From: Entamoeba invadens IP1
Taxonomy: Eukaryota; Evosea; Mastigamoebida; Endamoebidae
Direction of reading: 5' to 3'
Assembly: GCF_000330505.1 (NCBI RefSeq)
Contig: NW_004191835.1
Span: 80,428 to 144,427 of the forward strand
DNA length: 64,000 nt
Part shown: positions 21,498 through 30,720 of the stretch, piece by piece
Numbering within the stretch: the first letter of the stretch is position 1
How the letters are laid out: every line of letters starts with the position of its first letter
The notes under the pieces: generated by a model
What the model saw: only the letters and a program-made list of their open reading frames with translations
What the model was told of the DNA's origin: nothing
The model's database searches: none
Made by a program: the position numbers and the translations under genes

Positions 21498-22178
21498 ATG
21501 TCTGTCTTAATGAGCGCTCAAAAAGAATCGAAATCGTATGAAGCTATTCAACAAGGTATTCTAATCTCGTTGTTGGTGGCTAATGGAGTCTCAATTGAAC
21601 TGAATTGTCCAAGTCGATTTGCATCTAAAACAATGCAACTCTTTGTTATTCGAGATGTGTATATCAATAATATATCTATTGACTTTGGAAGGAGAGTGGA
21701 AGAAGAATGCCAAAAACAGTACGAACTGGACTCTCGTGAAATGGGTGTCAAAAGCATTGGAAAATCACAAGACAAACTTGTCAAGAATTTGAAGCGACGA
21801 AGAGATCTGAACAAAGCGGCTCTTTCATTTAATAGCATCTTTAATTTAGTACAAAACTATGGATATACCTTCGACTTAAAACAAGTCAAAGGTTCGAAGA
21901 AAACACTTCAAATGATTAAAATTAAAAATATCAACTTTAATGGTATGGTGTGGATGAATGAAGACGAAATAATACGTCGAGGTACTTTGGTGAATCAATA
22001 CATCACTTCTTTGTGCAGAAGAGGAACATCAAGTCTAACATTTGAAGGGTACGACCCCCAGTTGTACCAAATTTTAACATCGCAAGAGAATAAGCAAGAC
22101 AATTACTCTCAAGAGACTTTAAGCGGATCTGTAATGACACAAGAACGCCCAAAACTCTTTCTCAAACTTGTTTTATAA
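21498..22178 (+). CDS. Orphan protein, possible paralogue of 12804-13382
   Basis: This 226-residue protein has no family that I recognise. An N-terminal hydrophobic helix (GILISLLVANGVSIEL) is followed by a Phe/Ile strand region, a very basic helix (KNLKRRRDLNKAALSFNSIF) and a strand segment (QMIKIKNINFNGMVWMNEDEI). This order resembles the orphan gene at 12804. Both stand in gene-poor surroundings. I chose the ATG at 21498, since extension to 21432 needs a non-ATG start in AT-rich leader. The C-terminus is Gln/Ser-rich. Confidence 0.6.
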   Translation: MSVLMSAQKESKSYEAIQQGILISLLVANGVSIELNCPSRFASKTMQLFVIRDVYINNISIDFGRRVEEECQKQYELDSREMGVKSIGKSQDKLVKNLKRRRDLNKAALSFNSIFNLVQNYGYTFDLKQVKGSKKTLQMIKIKNINFNGMVWMNEDEIIRRGTLVNQYITSLCRRGTSSLTFEGYDPQLYQILTSQENKQDNYSQETLSGSVMTQERPKLFLKLVL

Positions 22179-22435
22179 CTACATCATGGTATTTTATTTG
22201 TTATCTTCAATCTAATTATAACATTATTAAACAACAATTTTATTACTTATTAATATAACACTAGTATAAACATCGAGATAGAGTATTTTTGCAACAACAA
22301 ATACAATAACAAAATGGCACTAAAATAGAACGCCTTCAAAATAAGTTAGTGATGCCTTACAATTGTCGACAAAAAAATCTATTGTAAAAGTTACTCAATA
22401 GAAAAAAAATAAAAAAAACTACAAATGTTGATAAA

Positions 22436-23125
22436 ATGTCAACGAATTATATCGAGCCGTTGTTTTTCACAAGTGACCCTCCCGACGATGAAATCAAAAA
22501 ACAAAAGAAAGCTTATAAAGTGTATCCACGTCTACCAGAAATGAACTTAAAAGATTATTGGCTCTCGGACAAAGAGACGTTTCGTACATTCACAGAAAAG
22601 TTCCAAGAGTCGTGTAAAAGTTTGAGTGTATTAGCAATGAAATACACTCAAATTGACAGACCAACACTCTTTGACTCCGAGGAATCACACAAAGAGAATA
22701 TCCAGATGTTCCTCTCTAAGCAATTGAAGGCAATGTGTTTCTTCTTGACGACTGATGGCGACTTGTACGCTACTAACTCCGTCTTGACATCAAGAAAGAA
22801 TGACTTCATTAATGACGAAACTTTCCGAATATACCAATTCTACACTCAGGGGAAAAAATGCTTCATCTCGTGGAAGCGTAACCCAAACAGTCGTGACCCT
22901 AAGAAGTCTATTGAACTCTTCGACATGTGTTGTGTGGGTAATATAGAAATTTTCTGTGTATACTCCGCTTTCACAATTGATAAACATAGTAAAATGGAGT
23001 GGTACGAGGAGTTTGGAAACGATTACCTAGTCGAGGAATACTCATCAAATGAGGATTTAAAAGCTACTAAATACCCAAAAAACTCAAAAATCAAGCATTA
23101 CCTTGTTATAGCTTTCGATCTATAA
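22436..23125 (+). CDS. Hypothetical protein
   Basis: The product is a 229-residue soluble protein of mixed alpha/beta character. It has no signal peptide and no membrane segment. It has several aromatic and cysteine residues (FDMCCVGNIEIFCVYSAF) in what look like beta strands, and a regular codon usage distinct from the flanks, so it is very likely a real gene. I recognise no domain. The leader is A-rich, and the ATG at 22436 follows in-frame stops. Confidence 0.7.
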   Translation: MSTNYIEPLFFTSDPPDDEIKKQKKAYKVYPRLPEMNLKDYWLSDKETFRTFTEKFQESCKSLSVLAMKYTQIDRPTLFDSEESHKENIQMFLSKQLKAMCFFLTTDGDLYATNSVLTSRKNDFINDETFRIYQFYTQGKKCFISWKRNPNSRDPKKSIELFDMCCVGNIEIFCVYSAFTIDKHSKMEWYEEFGNDYLVEEYSSNEDLKATKYPKNSKIKHYLVIAFDL

Positions 23126-23593
23126 TTGTTTAGTTTATTTTTTATTTACTAATGCTCTGGTTTAATTTTTATAATAATTATTATTGTATATTTATAATAT
23201 TTAATTACTATTAATAATAGTAGAAATTAATCGAATAAAAAAACCATTAATTAATGTTATTTATTTTATATAATATAACTATTCAATATGTTACAATTTA
23301 TTCGATAAAAAAATCATTAACAAAAAAATAGGGTTTCCAAAAAAGAGATAAAACACTCACAAAAAAAGGGTTTGACGAAAAAGAGAGAATTTTTGGGAAA
23401 ATGTCTGAAAAGAGAAAAAATGTTTTATCGAAATATTTTACAATTTTTGATAACGAAAATAAAAACAGTTAATCCGAGTGAATTAAAAAATATAGCACAA
23501 TAATAATAATAAAGCTAATAATTATAAAATGATCCAATATTAGTTTTTAAAGCGGAAGAATAGGATCCCAACACGATAAGAAAAAGTGAGAAA
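23126..23593. other. AT-rich spacer upstream of histone H2A
   Basis: No gene is seen. The spacer is dominated by A/T runs and should contain the H2A promoter, but I cannot identify an element with confidence; the AACCCT motif is absent. Confidence 0.5.
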
Positions 23594-24157
23594 ATGAGTG
23601 ATATAAAAAGAAGCGGCCACTGTAAAAGCACAAATCGTGTTTTCAACATGGCCGACAAAGAAATTGCAAAAGAAGAAGTGAAAGAGGTGAAAGCCACCGA
23701 AAAGAAAGTAGTCGAAGAGGTGAAAAAAGCCAAAAAAGAAAAAATTGAGAAGAAACCACGCAAATCGACGGAGAAGAAGACGAGTAAAGTGGATGAGGAA
23801 GGGAAGAAGAACACATTGTCGAAGAAAGCTGGACTTCAATTCCCAGTTGCTAGAATTCATGCGGCATTGAAGAAAGGAAGATATGGAGAACATGTGAATA
23901 AGATGGCGTCCGTCTATTTAACCGCTGTCATTGAATACTTAGTCGCCGAAGTTTTGGAACTTGCTGGCGGGCAAGCTAAAGACTTTGGGAAGACTAGAAT
24001 CACACCAAGACATATCCAATTGGCAGTCAGATCAGATCTCGAGTTGAACGACTTACTCAAGGACGTCACTATCATTAATGGAGGCGTCTTCCCTAACGTC
24101 CCTACAGCTGTTAACACTAAGGGAAAGAAGAAACCAGCTCAATCTCAGGTGGTCTAA
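23594..24157 (+). CDS. H2A: Histone H2A with long lysine-rich N-terminal extension
   Basis: The 187-residue product carries a complete H2A fold from about residue 75: [60 protein letters not shown] and the docking-type GGVFPNV. The C-terminus ends SQVV, reminiscent of the SQ phosphorylation site of H2A.X. Unusually, roughly 70 residues of Lys/Glu/Val-rich tail ([22 protein letters not shown]) precede the fold, against about 20 in typical H2A. An internal ATG at 23648 ([10 protein letters not shown]) is an equally plausible start and would shorten the tail by 18 residues. No intron is present. Confidence 0.93.
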   Translation: MSDIKRSGHCKSTNRVFNMADKEIAKEEVKEVKATEKKVVEEVKKAKKEKIEKKPRKSTEKKTSKVDEEGKKNTLSKKAGLQFPVARIHAALKKGRYGEHVNKMASVYLTAVIEYLVAEVLELAGGQAKDFGKTRITPRHIQLAVRSDLELNDLLKDVTIINGGVFPNVPTAVNTKGKKKPAQSQVV

Positions 24158-24604
24158 TGTACTCCTTTGTCTTATTCGATTTTTAAGTTCTGTTGCTTTT
24201 AAAGATTTGCGTCAAAGTTTTGATGGTTCTGTTTTTAATTCAATTTTCTTTAGTTGTTGACTATAAGTCAACAAGATTGATGTAAAAAATAAACTATAAT
24301 TATAGTTTATTTGTTATAAAAAATAGTAATTGTCCAAAAATCTTGAGGAGTAGAATTTATGACAAGAGTTGATTTGGATGAATTCAAATCTTAGAGAAAA
24401 CACCTTTCATTGAGAAGTTTGAGTCATTACCAAAGAAGAGGAGATAAGAACCAAAACTGCCAAGTGTTCGGATAGAATAGTAACAATATAATAAAACTAT
24501 AATTAAATACTAGTAAGAGTGCCAATTAAATAAGAGTAGAGTGAAGAAGAACCCTGAGGGTTATGAAAAGTAGAAAAGGAAGAAAACATCTCTGAACAAA
24601 CAGT
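24158..24604. other. Spacer and leader between H2A and the RRM-like gene
   Basis: The first part is the H2A 3' flank. The stretch 24340-24600 has a more balanced composition and forms the leader of the next gene, including the AACCCTG element. No other gene is supported. Confidence 0.5.
24550..24556 (+). promoter_or_regulatory. AACCCTG element ahead of RRM-like gene
   Basis: GAAGAACCCTGAGG lies 49 bases before the start codon at 24605 and shares eleven consecutive bases with the element ahead of 14-3-3. The role is inferred from recurrence. Confidence 0.45.
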
Positions 24605-25417
24605 ATGGCCGAGGTTTCTACTACAGTTGTTGCACAACAAGAAGTGAAAACTGAGGTCAAAGAAGTCACACAAAAAGAAGTGCAAGGGGAAGAGAAAAAG
24701 GAGGTAAAAGCGACTCTTGAAGGACAAAAAGACTGGAAGGACATGATTGCGAAAACAGTAGTCCCAGTTGTACCAGCTGCAGGAGCTAAAGCCCCCGAAG
24801 TTGTTACGGAAACTAAACCGGTTGCACAATCGACGTTTTATAAGGACAAATATAACGAAAGCGATTTTGTCTTGATGTTCATGAACCCAACACAACCATT
24901 GGAGAACTGGATGGTAAAGGAATTACTTGAAAACATCGACGTGAAAGCTCGTGGAATTAGACAAGGAAAGACAGGCAAGTGTTATGCCGATTTTGAAGAC
25001 CAAGAAACTTGGCTGAAGGTCAAGGCGTTGAACGGAGAACAGGTGGGGGAAACCACAATTTTTATCAGTGACGTCCCTCCTAGGACTGACGCCCCAAAGA
25101 ATGGTACTTACTCCAAAGATAAAAAGACCCAAAAACCATTCAATAAAAAACAAGGAGGATTTGGCCAAAAGCACGACCAACACCCCAAGAAACATGAAAA
25201 GACACTCGAAGAGAAAAAGAAGGAAGAAGAAATCAAAAAGAAGAAGGAGGAAGCTAAGAAGAAAGCAGAAGAGAAAAAAGTCGTTTTAAATGAAGAAGAG
25301 AAAGACGAAGGGTGGGAAGTCTGTGAGAAAGGTGCCAAACAACAAAAGAAAAAGACAACAAAGAAAACACACATCGACGGCATCGTAAAGTCGAAGAAAT
25401 TCTTCGACGAGGCTTAA
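24605..25417 (+). CDS. RRM-like RNA-binding protein
   Basis: This 270-residue protein has an acidic, Val/Lys/Glu-rich N-terminus. A single RRM-type fold follows at about residues 78-155: FVLMFMNPTQPLENWMVKELL as strand 1 and helix 1, then CYADFEDQETWLKVKALNGEQV and TTIFISDVPP. A long Lys/Glu charged region (EEKKKEEEIKKKKEEAKKK) and the terminal IDGIVKSKKFFDEA follow. The canonical RNP1 aromatics are only partly kept. The layout recalls eIF4B/eIF4H-type or other translation-associated factors, but that is a guess. Strong coding bias and the shared promoter-like motif with 14-3-3 and eS17 suggest high expression. Confidence 0.65.
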   Translation: MAEVSTTVVAQQEVKTEVKEVTQKEVQGEEKKEVKATLEGQKDWKDMIAKTVVPVVPAAGAKAPEVVTETKPVAQSTFYKDKYNESDFVLMFMNPTQPLENWMVKELLENIDVKARGIRQGKTGKCYADFEDQETWLKVKALNGEQVGETTIFISDVPPRTDAPKNGTYSKDKKTQKPFNKKQGGFGQKHDQHPKKHEKTLEEKKKEEEIKKKKEEAKKKAEEKKVVLNEEEKDEGWEVCEKGAKQQKKKTTKKTHIDGIVKSKKFFDEA

Positions 25418-25771
25418 TAGTCTTTTGTAATTCTTTTTTAGGTTTATAGTTGTCCAATGCTTTTTTTAATAAACTTTGTCATCAAAACTGGTTGATAATG
25501 ACGTAGTGACCAATTTCAATGTGAATTAGTCAACACATTTTATATTGTATTTTATATTACCAATCAATTAGTAAATTATAGTAATTGCAATATACTATAT
25601 ATATTATAGTAATATATTATAAAAAATATTTATAGTACTATATAATACTATATAATACTATATAATATTATTAAAACCATTCAAAAAGAAAAAATTAACT
25701 TTAAAGGAAACTAATGTAATAAGAAGAAAAAAGTTCTTTAAAAAAAGAAATAGAAACAACTTGAAAAAGAG
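25418..25771. other. AT-rich spacer with tandem decamer
   Basis: This spacer between the RRM-like and RasGEF genes contains three tandem copies of TACTATATAA (25636-25665), listed separately. No gene is seen. Confidence 0.5.
25636..25665. repeat. Tandem repeat, 3 x TACTATATAA
   Basis: Three perfect head-to-tail copies of the decamer lie about 105 bases upstream of the RasGEF start. The same three-copy array occurs at 37528-37557 near the Beclin start. Confidence 0.85.
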
Positions 25772-28351
25772 ATGCTTGGTGTAGTCGACGAAAAACGACA
25801 AGAACTGGAAGAGGATATCCAATCACTTAAACTTAAAGTTTCGATGTTGGAGGCTGAAAAGTACAAGAAAATGAACACATTGAATAAGAAAGCACTTGAA
25901 GGGGATCAACTCACGACAGAAGAGAAGGACATGCTGAAGAAAGAGGTAGATTTAGTAGAAACGCTTCGCAACGAATTACAGAAAGAACCGATTAAAGAGT
26001 CGCGCTCAAGAAGACTTGAACAAAAACGAGTTGACAGACACTCTCTCTCATTAACCTTTCGAAGGAAGAAAGGAGTCATTTCATTCACTTCGATGACAAC
26101 GAAAACTGCTGGGGAGAGTGTTTCAATAGGGGAAGCGAACTCCGGGAAATCGGGTGCGCAAGAGATCAAGGAAATATTGCAGAAAGCAAAGGAAGAGAAC
26201 CTTTCAAAGGAAGATTTGATTGATAAAGTGTCTGCGTGTATCAATAGGATCTATCAAGAGTTCCGCCCATTCCAATTAACAGCATTAAAAAGTGTCGACG
26301 AAGACGTCATTGTGCAACAAAAGTCGAACACGCGGTTTTCTGTCTATAACCAAGTCCTCCCCCACTTCGATGAAGTGACTGTGGACGAAGAAGTCAATCG
26401 CCTTGGTGAGAAAATGGTGTTGGGGTATGACGATTTGGTGATGCGAGTGTGTGACTCTGTTGCTGTTGTAGCTTCTGTGTTAGTCGACACCGTCTCTTTT
26501 GCGTCGCTCGCTGTCGCGCGCCCTGAAATTGAACAATATATTACACAGTTCCAAACTGCCATTGAAGCGTTGAAAGTGAAGATCATTGGATTGATGACTA
26601 TAGTTAAAGAGCTTATAGAGACATATGTGAAGTGTTGTGAGTGTGTAGATGACGACTTCAAGAAGTACTTAGAAAATTACAATTTTGGTGTATCTGTGCT
26701 CCAAAAGATCGACTTAGAGCCTGTTGTGAACAGTTTCATAGTAGAAGCGGCGAAGGGTGAAGGACAACAACTTCGAGTAGGGTTTATTGAAAAGGACTTC
26801 TACGAGAGTGGGGAGAGTCTCTCTTCTGTGGTGTCGCGACTGATTATGGTCATTGGGAATGTGGTGCGCAATCGAATTAGTAAAATGGAGGACGTCACGA
26901 AGAAGAAGAAAAAGGATAAAGCGGACGAGGATAACCCTTTTGTATTGCCGAGTAAAGACATTGTGAAGCTGGAGTTCAATGAAGTGACGTCAGTCTGTTA
27001 TTCGTTTTTAGAATCGCTGAAAGTGTATGTGGGGAAGGTCTACACTGCGCGTGAAGTCAGAAATATCAGTGAGAATTCGACGACGCGATTGAAGGAAGAG
27101 CCGTGCGACTTTTGGCAAGAAATCCGGTCGAAAGAAGCGCCGAAGACGAATGGAGACCCGCCCGAGACGAAACTTGCTGCGGGATCATTGAACCGAATTA
27201 TTGAAACGCTCACATCGCCCCTATTTAATGACACATTATATAGAAGAGCGTTCATGTTTTCATTTCCTGTGTTTACAACAGCGAAGAAGGTGATTGATAC
27301 CCTCTTTACACGATTTATGGTACCCCTTGGAGATAAACCTTCTGATGAAGAAAAGAAAACTGCGATGGTCATTAAGTCGCGAGTGATTGTTGCGTTGAAG
27401 TATTTCTGTGACGATGCGCTTGATGAATGTAATCAATCCCTGCTGGAATATATGAAAGACTTTTTGAACCGCCCGGAACACGGAGAATCGTATCAGAAAA
27501 GCTTGAAGAGTTTGACACAAACGATTGACAAACGACTGTATGAAAGAAATCAAATGATATCGAACTACTTCATCCCACCCGTCGACTTGTTCTTTACGCA
27601 AGATATGTGCTCCCCGACACTCTTCTTCACACGAATGGACGATTATGAAATAGCAAAACAACTGACGATGGTAGACTCTGCGATTTATAGAGCCGTCCGA
27701 TCGACTGAATTAATTGGTCTTTCATTTGATAAGATGAAACATAGAGCCCCGAATGTATGTAAAATGTTGTCGCGATTGGACGCGATTTCACACTGGATAG
27801 GAACAACAATATTGATGTTCTACGACGTCGATATGCGAGCGAAGATCTTGAACAAGTTTGTGAGTATTGCGGACAAATTGTATCAGTTGCAAAATTTCCA
27901 ATCACTTGCGGCGTTTTACTTTGGGTTTGAGTACCCGCCGGTCTCGCGACTTGGAGCGACAACAGCACTTCTGACTCCTCAAAGCACGAAAATCATTAAG
28001 ACGATCTCAGCACTGTTTTGCCCTGATAATCAGAACTATAAGTTATACCGTAATTTATTAATAGAAGCGAAGGGAGCGACGGTCCCATTTGTGGCAGTCA
28101 TAACGAAGGATTTGACATTCAATTTGGAGGGGAACGAGAAGTTTGTCGACTCGCCACAAGGGAAACTGATCAAGATGGAAGTCCAGGAACGCTCGATGAA
28201 GTACATCGACGAGTTCTTGTCATTCCAACAATTCAACTACAACTTCCCAGTCGTTCAACCGATATATAACTACTTGAAGAACGTCATCTGTCAACCGGAG
28301 GATCTCCTCTATAAGACATCAGTCACCGTCGAACCAAGAAAGTCGAAGTAA
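25772..28351 (+). CDS. RasGEF (CDC25-domain) protein
   Basis: This 859-residue guanine-nucleotide exchange factor is for a Ras-family GTPase. The first 75 residues are coiled-coil-like (EEDIQSLKLKVSMLEAEKYK). The middle is helical without a recognised domain. A REM (RasGEFN) domain follows from about residue 473 (NRIIETLTSPLFNDTLYRRAF...FTTAKKVIDTLFTRF). The CDC25 catalytic domain covers about residues 625-840, with YRAVRSTELIGLSF, DAISHWIGTTILM and the helical-hairpin region QLQNFQSLAAFYFGFEYPPV followed by SRLGAT. Entamoeba encodes many such proteins. No intron is seen. A RapGAP and a Ras-like GTPase lie elsewhere in the window, but a functional link is not implied. Confidence 0.88.
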   Translation: MLGVVDEKRQELEEDIQSLKLKVSMLEAEKYKKMNTLNKKALEGDQLTTEEKDMLKKEVDLVETLRNELQKEPIKESRSRRLEQKRVDRHSLSLTFRRKKGVISFTSMTTKTAGESVSIGEANSGKSGAQEIKEILQKAKEENLSKEDLIDKVSACINRIYQEFRPFQLTALKSVDEDVIVQQKSNTRFSVYNQVLPHFDEVTVDEEVNRLGEKMVLGYDDLVMRVCDSVAVVASVLVDTVSFASLAVARPEIEQYITQFQTAIEALKVKIIGLMTIVKELIETYVKCCECVDDDFKKYLENYNFGVSVLQKIDLEPVVNSFIVEAAKGEGQQLRVGFIEKDFYESGESLSSVVSRLIMVIGNVVRNRISKMEDVTKKKKKDKADEDNPFVLPSKDIVKLEFNEVTSVCYSFLESLKVYVGKVYTAREVRNISENSTTRLKEEPCDFWQEIRSKEAPKTNGDPPETKLAAGSLNRIIETLTSPLFNDTLYRRAFMFSFPVFTTAKKVIDTLFTRFMVPLGDKPSDEEKKTAMVIKSRVIVALKYFCDDALDECNQSLLEYMKDFLNRPEHGESYQKSLKSLTQTIDKRLYERNQMISNYFIPPVDLFFTQDMCSPTLFFTRMDDYEIAKQLTMVDSAIYRAVRSTELIGLSFDKMKHRAPNVCKMLSRLDAISHWIGTTILMFYDVDMRAKILNKFVSIADKLYQLQNFQSLAAFYFGFEYPPVSRLGATTALLTPQSTKIIKTISALFCPDNQNYKLYRNLLIEAKGATVPFVAVITKDLTFNLEGNEKFVDSPQGKLIKMEVQERSMKYIDEFLSFQQFNYNFPVVQPIYNYLKNVICQPEDLLYKTSVTVEPRKSK

Positions 28352-28410
28352 GTCGAATGTTAAGTGCAAATTATTCCAGGAGTTAAATAGTTTGGAGAAA
28401 GAAAAGGAAG

Positions 28411-29220
28411 TTAAACAACCATAATTACGTTGAACTCTGCGCCATCGGTTATTCCTCGAGTAAATAAGGTTTCATTTGCATTGACTTCTTCACCTGAAAA
28501 GAGTAATTTAAAGTTGGTTTTGGTACACCCGGGAAAGTAGGAGGCCGTTTTGTCTCTGAGTTGCGCTAATGTCGTTGACTGAGGTAATTCGATGTCATGC
28601 TTTTCAGTATTAGTTCGCTTGAGAGTAATTTTGATAGTGCCATTTCCCGTCTCGATGAGACTCTCCTTGTCGAAGGATTTCACAAAAAAGTGGACGGTCT
28701 GTATGTGTAAATAGGCGTAATTCTTGAGGACTTGTCTGTCGAACATTTCTATTGTCTTTTCTTTATCCCATAAATATAAAGCTAAATAAGAGTTTTCAGT
28801 GAGACGGATAGTAGGGTTCTTGGTTATAATCATCTTCTTTAAATCAGACACTTTTGTCATATCATTCACTTCTAAGAAAAAGACGGGAATCTTGTTTAAA
28901 AGATCTTTGACTTTGATGTTAATGATATTGGGAACATCAACAGGTTTGGTGAGGCGAAGAAGTATATTTTTGCGGTCGAATTGCTTCATTAATTCGTTTG
29001 GTTGAATGGGATCAAAAGTCTTTTTAGTCGACTCTTTGAAAAGTGTCATATAAAAGATGGGAATGCCAGTCTTGTTATATATCCTTTGTTTGATTTGGTC
29101 TTGCTTATCTAAGTTGTTCACGATAATTTGTAATGGGTTACTCTCGATGTACATCCCCTCGAAAACAATTCCAATCCCATTCAGTGGTTTGTTAATTGCT
29201 TTAAAGTCCTCAATATTCAT
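28411..29220 (-). CDS. Ubiquitin-like-domain protein
   Basis: This 269-residue protein has a C-terminal ubiquitin-like fold (about residues 195-269): GTIKITLKRTNTEKHDIELP, then TTLAQLRDKTASYF, KLLFSGEEVNANETLFTRGI and a final strand ending MVV rather than Gly-Gly, so it is not processed for conjugation. The two preceding segments (IGIVFEGMYIES...DKQDQIKQRIYNKTGIPIFYM and IINIKVKDLLNKIPVFFLEV) have the same strand-helix rhythm, which suggests up to three tandem ubiquitin-like folds. Proteins of this type usually act as adaptors for ubiquitin or proteasome pathways. The stop lies 60 bases from the RasGEF stop, tail to tail. Confidence 0.65.
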   Translation of the reverse strand: MNIEDFKAINKPLNGIGIVFEGMYIESNPLQIIVNNLDKQDQIKQRIYNKTGIPIFYMTLFKESTKKTFDPIQPNELMKQFDRKNILLRLTKPVDVPNIINIKVKDLLNKIPVFFLEVNDMTKVSDLKKMIITKNPTIRLTENSYLALYLWDKEKTIEMFDRQVLKNYAYLHIQTVHFFVKSFDKESLIETGNGTIKITLKRTNTEKHDIELPQSTTLAQLRDKTASYFPGCTKTNFKLLFSGEEVNANETLFTRGITDGAEFNVIMVV

Positions 29221-29308
29221 TTCGTCGATTTACTTTTTTATAAGTTCCTCTGCTTTATCTGTTCTTTATTAAATGATGTTTCTTTTATTTAAAAAAATAG
29301 AGAAATAC

Positions 29309-29346
29309 TATTCTATATAATATATGATAATATATTATATAGAATA
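29309..29346. repeat. Perfect 17-bp inverted repeat
   Basis: TATTCTATATAATATAT (29309-29325) and its exact reverse complement (29330-29346) flank the loop GATA, between the ubiquitin-like gene start and the Dnmt2 stop. It could form a cruciform or act as an end signal for the Dnmt2 transcript. Confidence 0.8.
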
Positions 29347-29374
29347 CTAATATAGATTCATAAAAAAATATGAG

Positions 29375-30620
29375 TTATTTCATATCAGAAAAAAGATGCT
29401 CCATTAATTGTGATATAACATAACACGAAACACTATTCCCAAGACATTGATATTGCCCTTTCTCCGAGACGCCGGCGACGTTTGTTGTAAATGTTTCTGG
29501 AAACCCATGAATTCCTTTCTATTAGAATGTAATGGTATGCAATTAAGAAGACAAACTTTTAATTTCAGTTGGGGTGAAGTACCTCAAATGTAGGTTTAAT
29601 AAGTCTTCTGCCTTCTTCACACTCTCAAAAGTCTTATATTGAGTATTTCAATCCGACGCTATACAACAGAATGAATAGAACAAACGTCGACTTGTGGTGC
29701 TAATATCGATCCGGTTCCTTCAACTATTTTCGTGTATGACTTTGTGAAGCAACACGTTCTTTGGCTCTTCACACCAACGATATCTACACATCATTTGTTT
29801 GTTGTTTGTACTCACCATATGCACAAGAAACAAACCAAAGAGCATTCCCTTCTTCAACAACAATTCCTTCTTCACTTCAAAGTTAACATCGACGGTGTTC
29901 TCAAGAAATGTGCTGACGGACACATTCTCGTACTTCACAAAGGTACATGGCGTCTCAAATTTTGTTTTCCGAGCCATCACATAATATCGAGTCCGACTGT
30001 TTGGTATACCAATTTGGTGTGGCGAGATGACGATGTCTTGGATGTGATATTCAAGTTCGTTCAACACACACATGATGTCTTTGAAGACAAGTGACTCTTT
30101 AAAGAGTGGGACGTTCTCAATGAAGATGTGTTCCGGCTTGTTCTCCATGTTTTTAAGAACATCTCGATACAAATGTAACACACTCTTTGCACGTGGGTCG
30201 TCGATGTCTTTATGTTTCGACATAATCGAATTGTTATATGGTTGGCATGGGGGACTCATGAACCAGACATTCGCTCGTTTCTCTTCAATCCACTCGACAC
30301 TCACGGTATCCAAGTTCTTCTATTGGTCACTCCTTCATTTCTTCTGTTAATCATACAACAAACCACCACTACCTTTTCCTTGTAGTTTCCTTCATAAATC
30401 GTATTCGCTATTTCATCTATTATGTCACCCTCTCACCTTCTTGTATTATAAATTATAATAAATTATTATCAAAAATTCTATTAAACCACAACAAACTGAT
30501 ATCTATTGCACAAAAGGTCGTGTTCGTGTGTACCTTTGACCGCTCCAGAGACGCTCGAAGGCCACCAATTCCACTGAAGAACTCGAGGATCCTTAAATCT
30601 GGTTTTGTCTCTGTGCTCAT
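29375..30620 (-). CDS. Dnmt2-family cytosine methyltransferase, six exons
   Basis: Six exons join in phase: 30620-30497, 30416-30364, 30319-29836, 29783-29686, 29632-29557 and 29514-29375. They yield 324 residues, close to Entamoeba Dnmt2 proteins. Motif I is LRILEFFSGIGGLRASLE. After the first junction comes INEIANTIYEGNY. Motif IV is MSPPCQPY with the catalytic cysteine, motif VI is FIENV, motif VIII is QIGIPNSRTRYYVMARK. The Dnmt2-typical DIVGV...RTCCFTKSYTKIVEGTGS follows, and the end has LRYFTPTEIK, GFPETF and QYQCLGNSVS. The family methylates tRNA-Asp at C38 and was proposed to methylate DNA in Entamoeba. All five introns (80, 44, 52, 53 and 42 nt) begin GTTTGT; three end TAG and two AAG. 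Read unspliced, it would wrongly look like a pseudogene. Confidence 0.92.
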
Positions 30621-30720
30621 ACCGACTCATTATTAAGTTAGTGTGAAATATATAACCATTTTAATAGTAAATGAAACTAAAAATCAAACTATACGAATGG
30701 ACTTAATAAAAGTGCACGAA

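Noticed and set aside
29720..30313. Dnmt2 as a truncated pseudogene
   Set aside because: Five phase-consistent GTTTGT introns restore every expected motif in order and a family-typical length.
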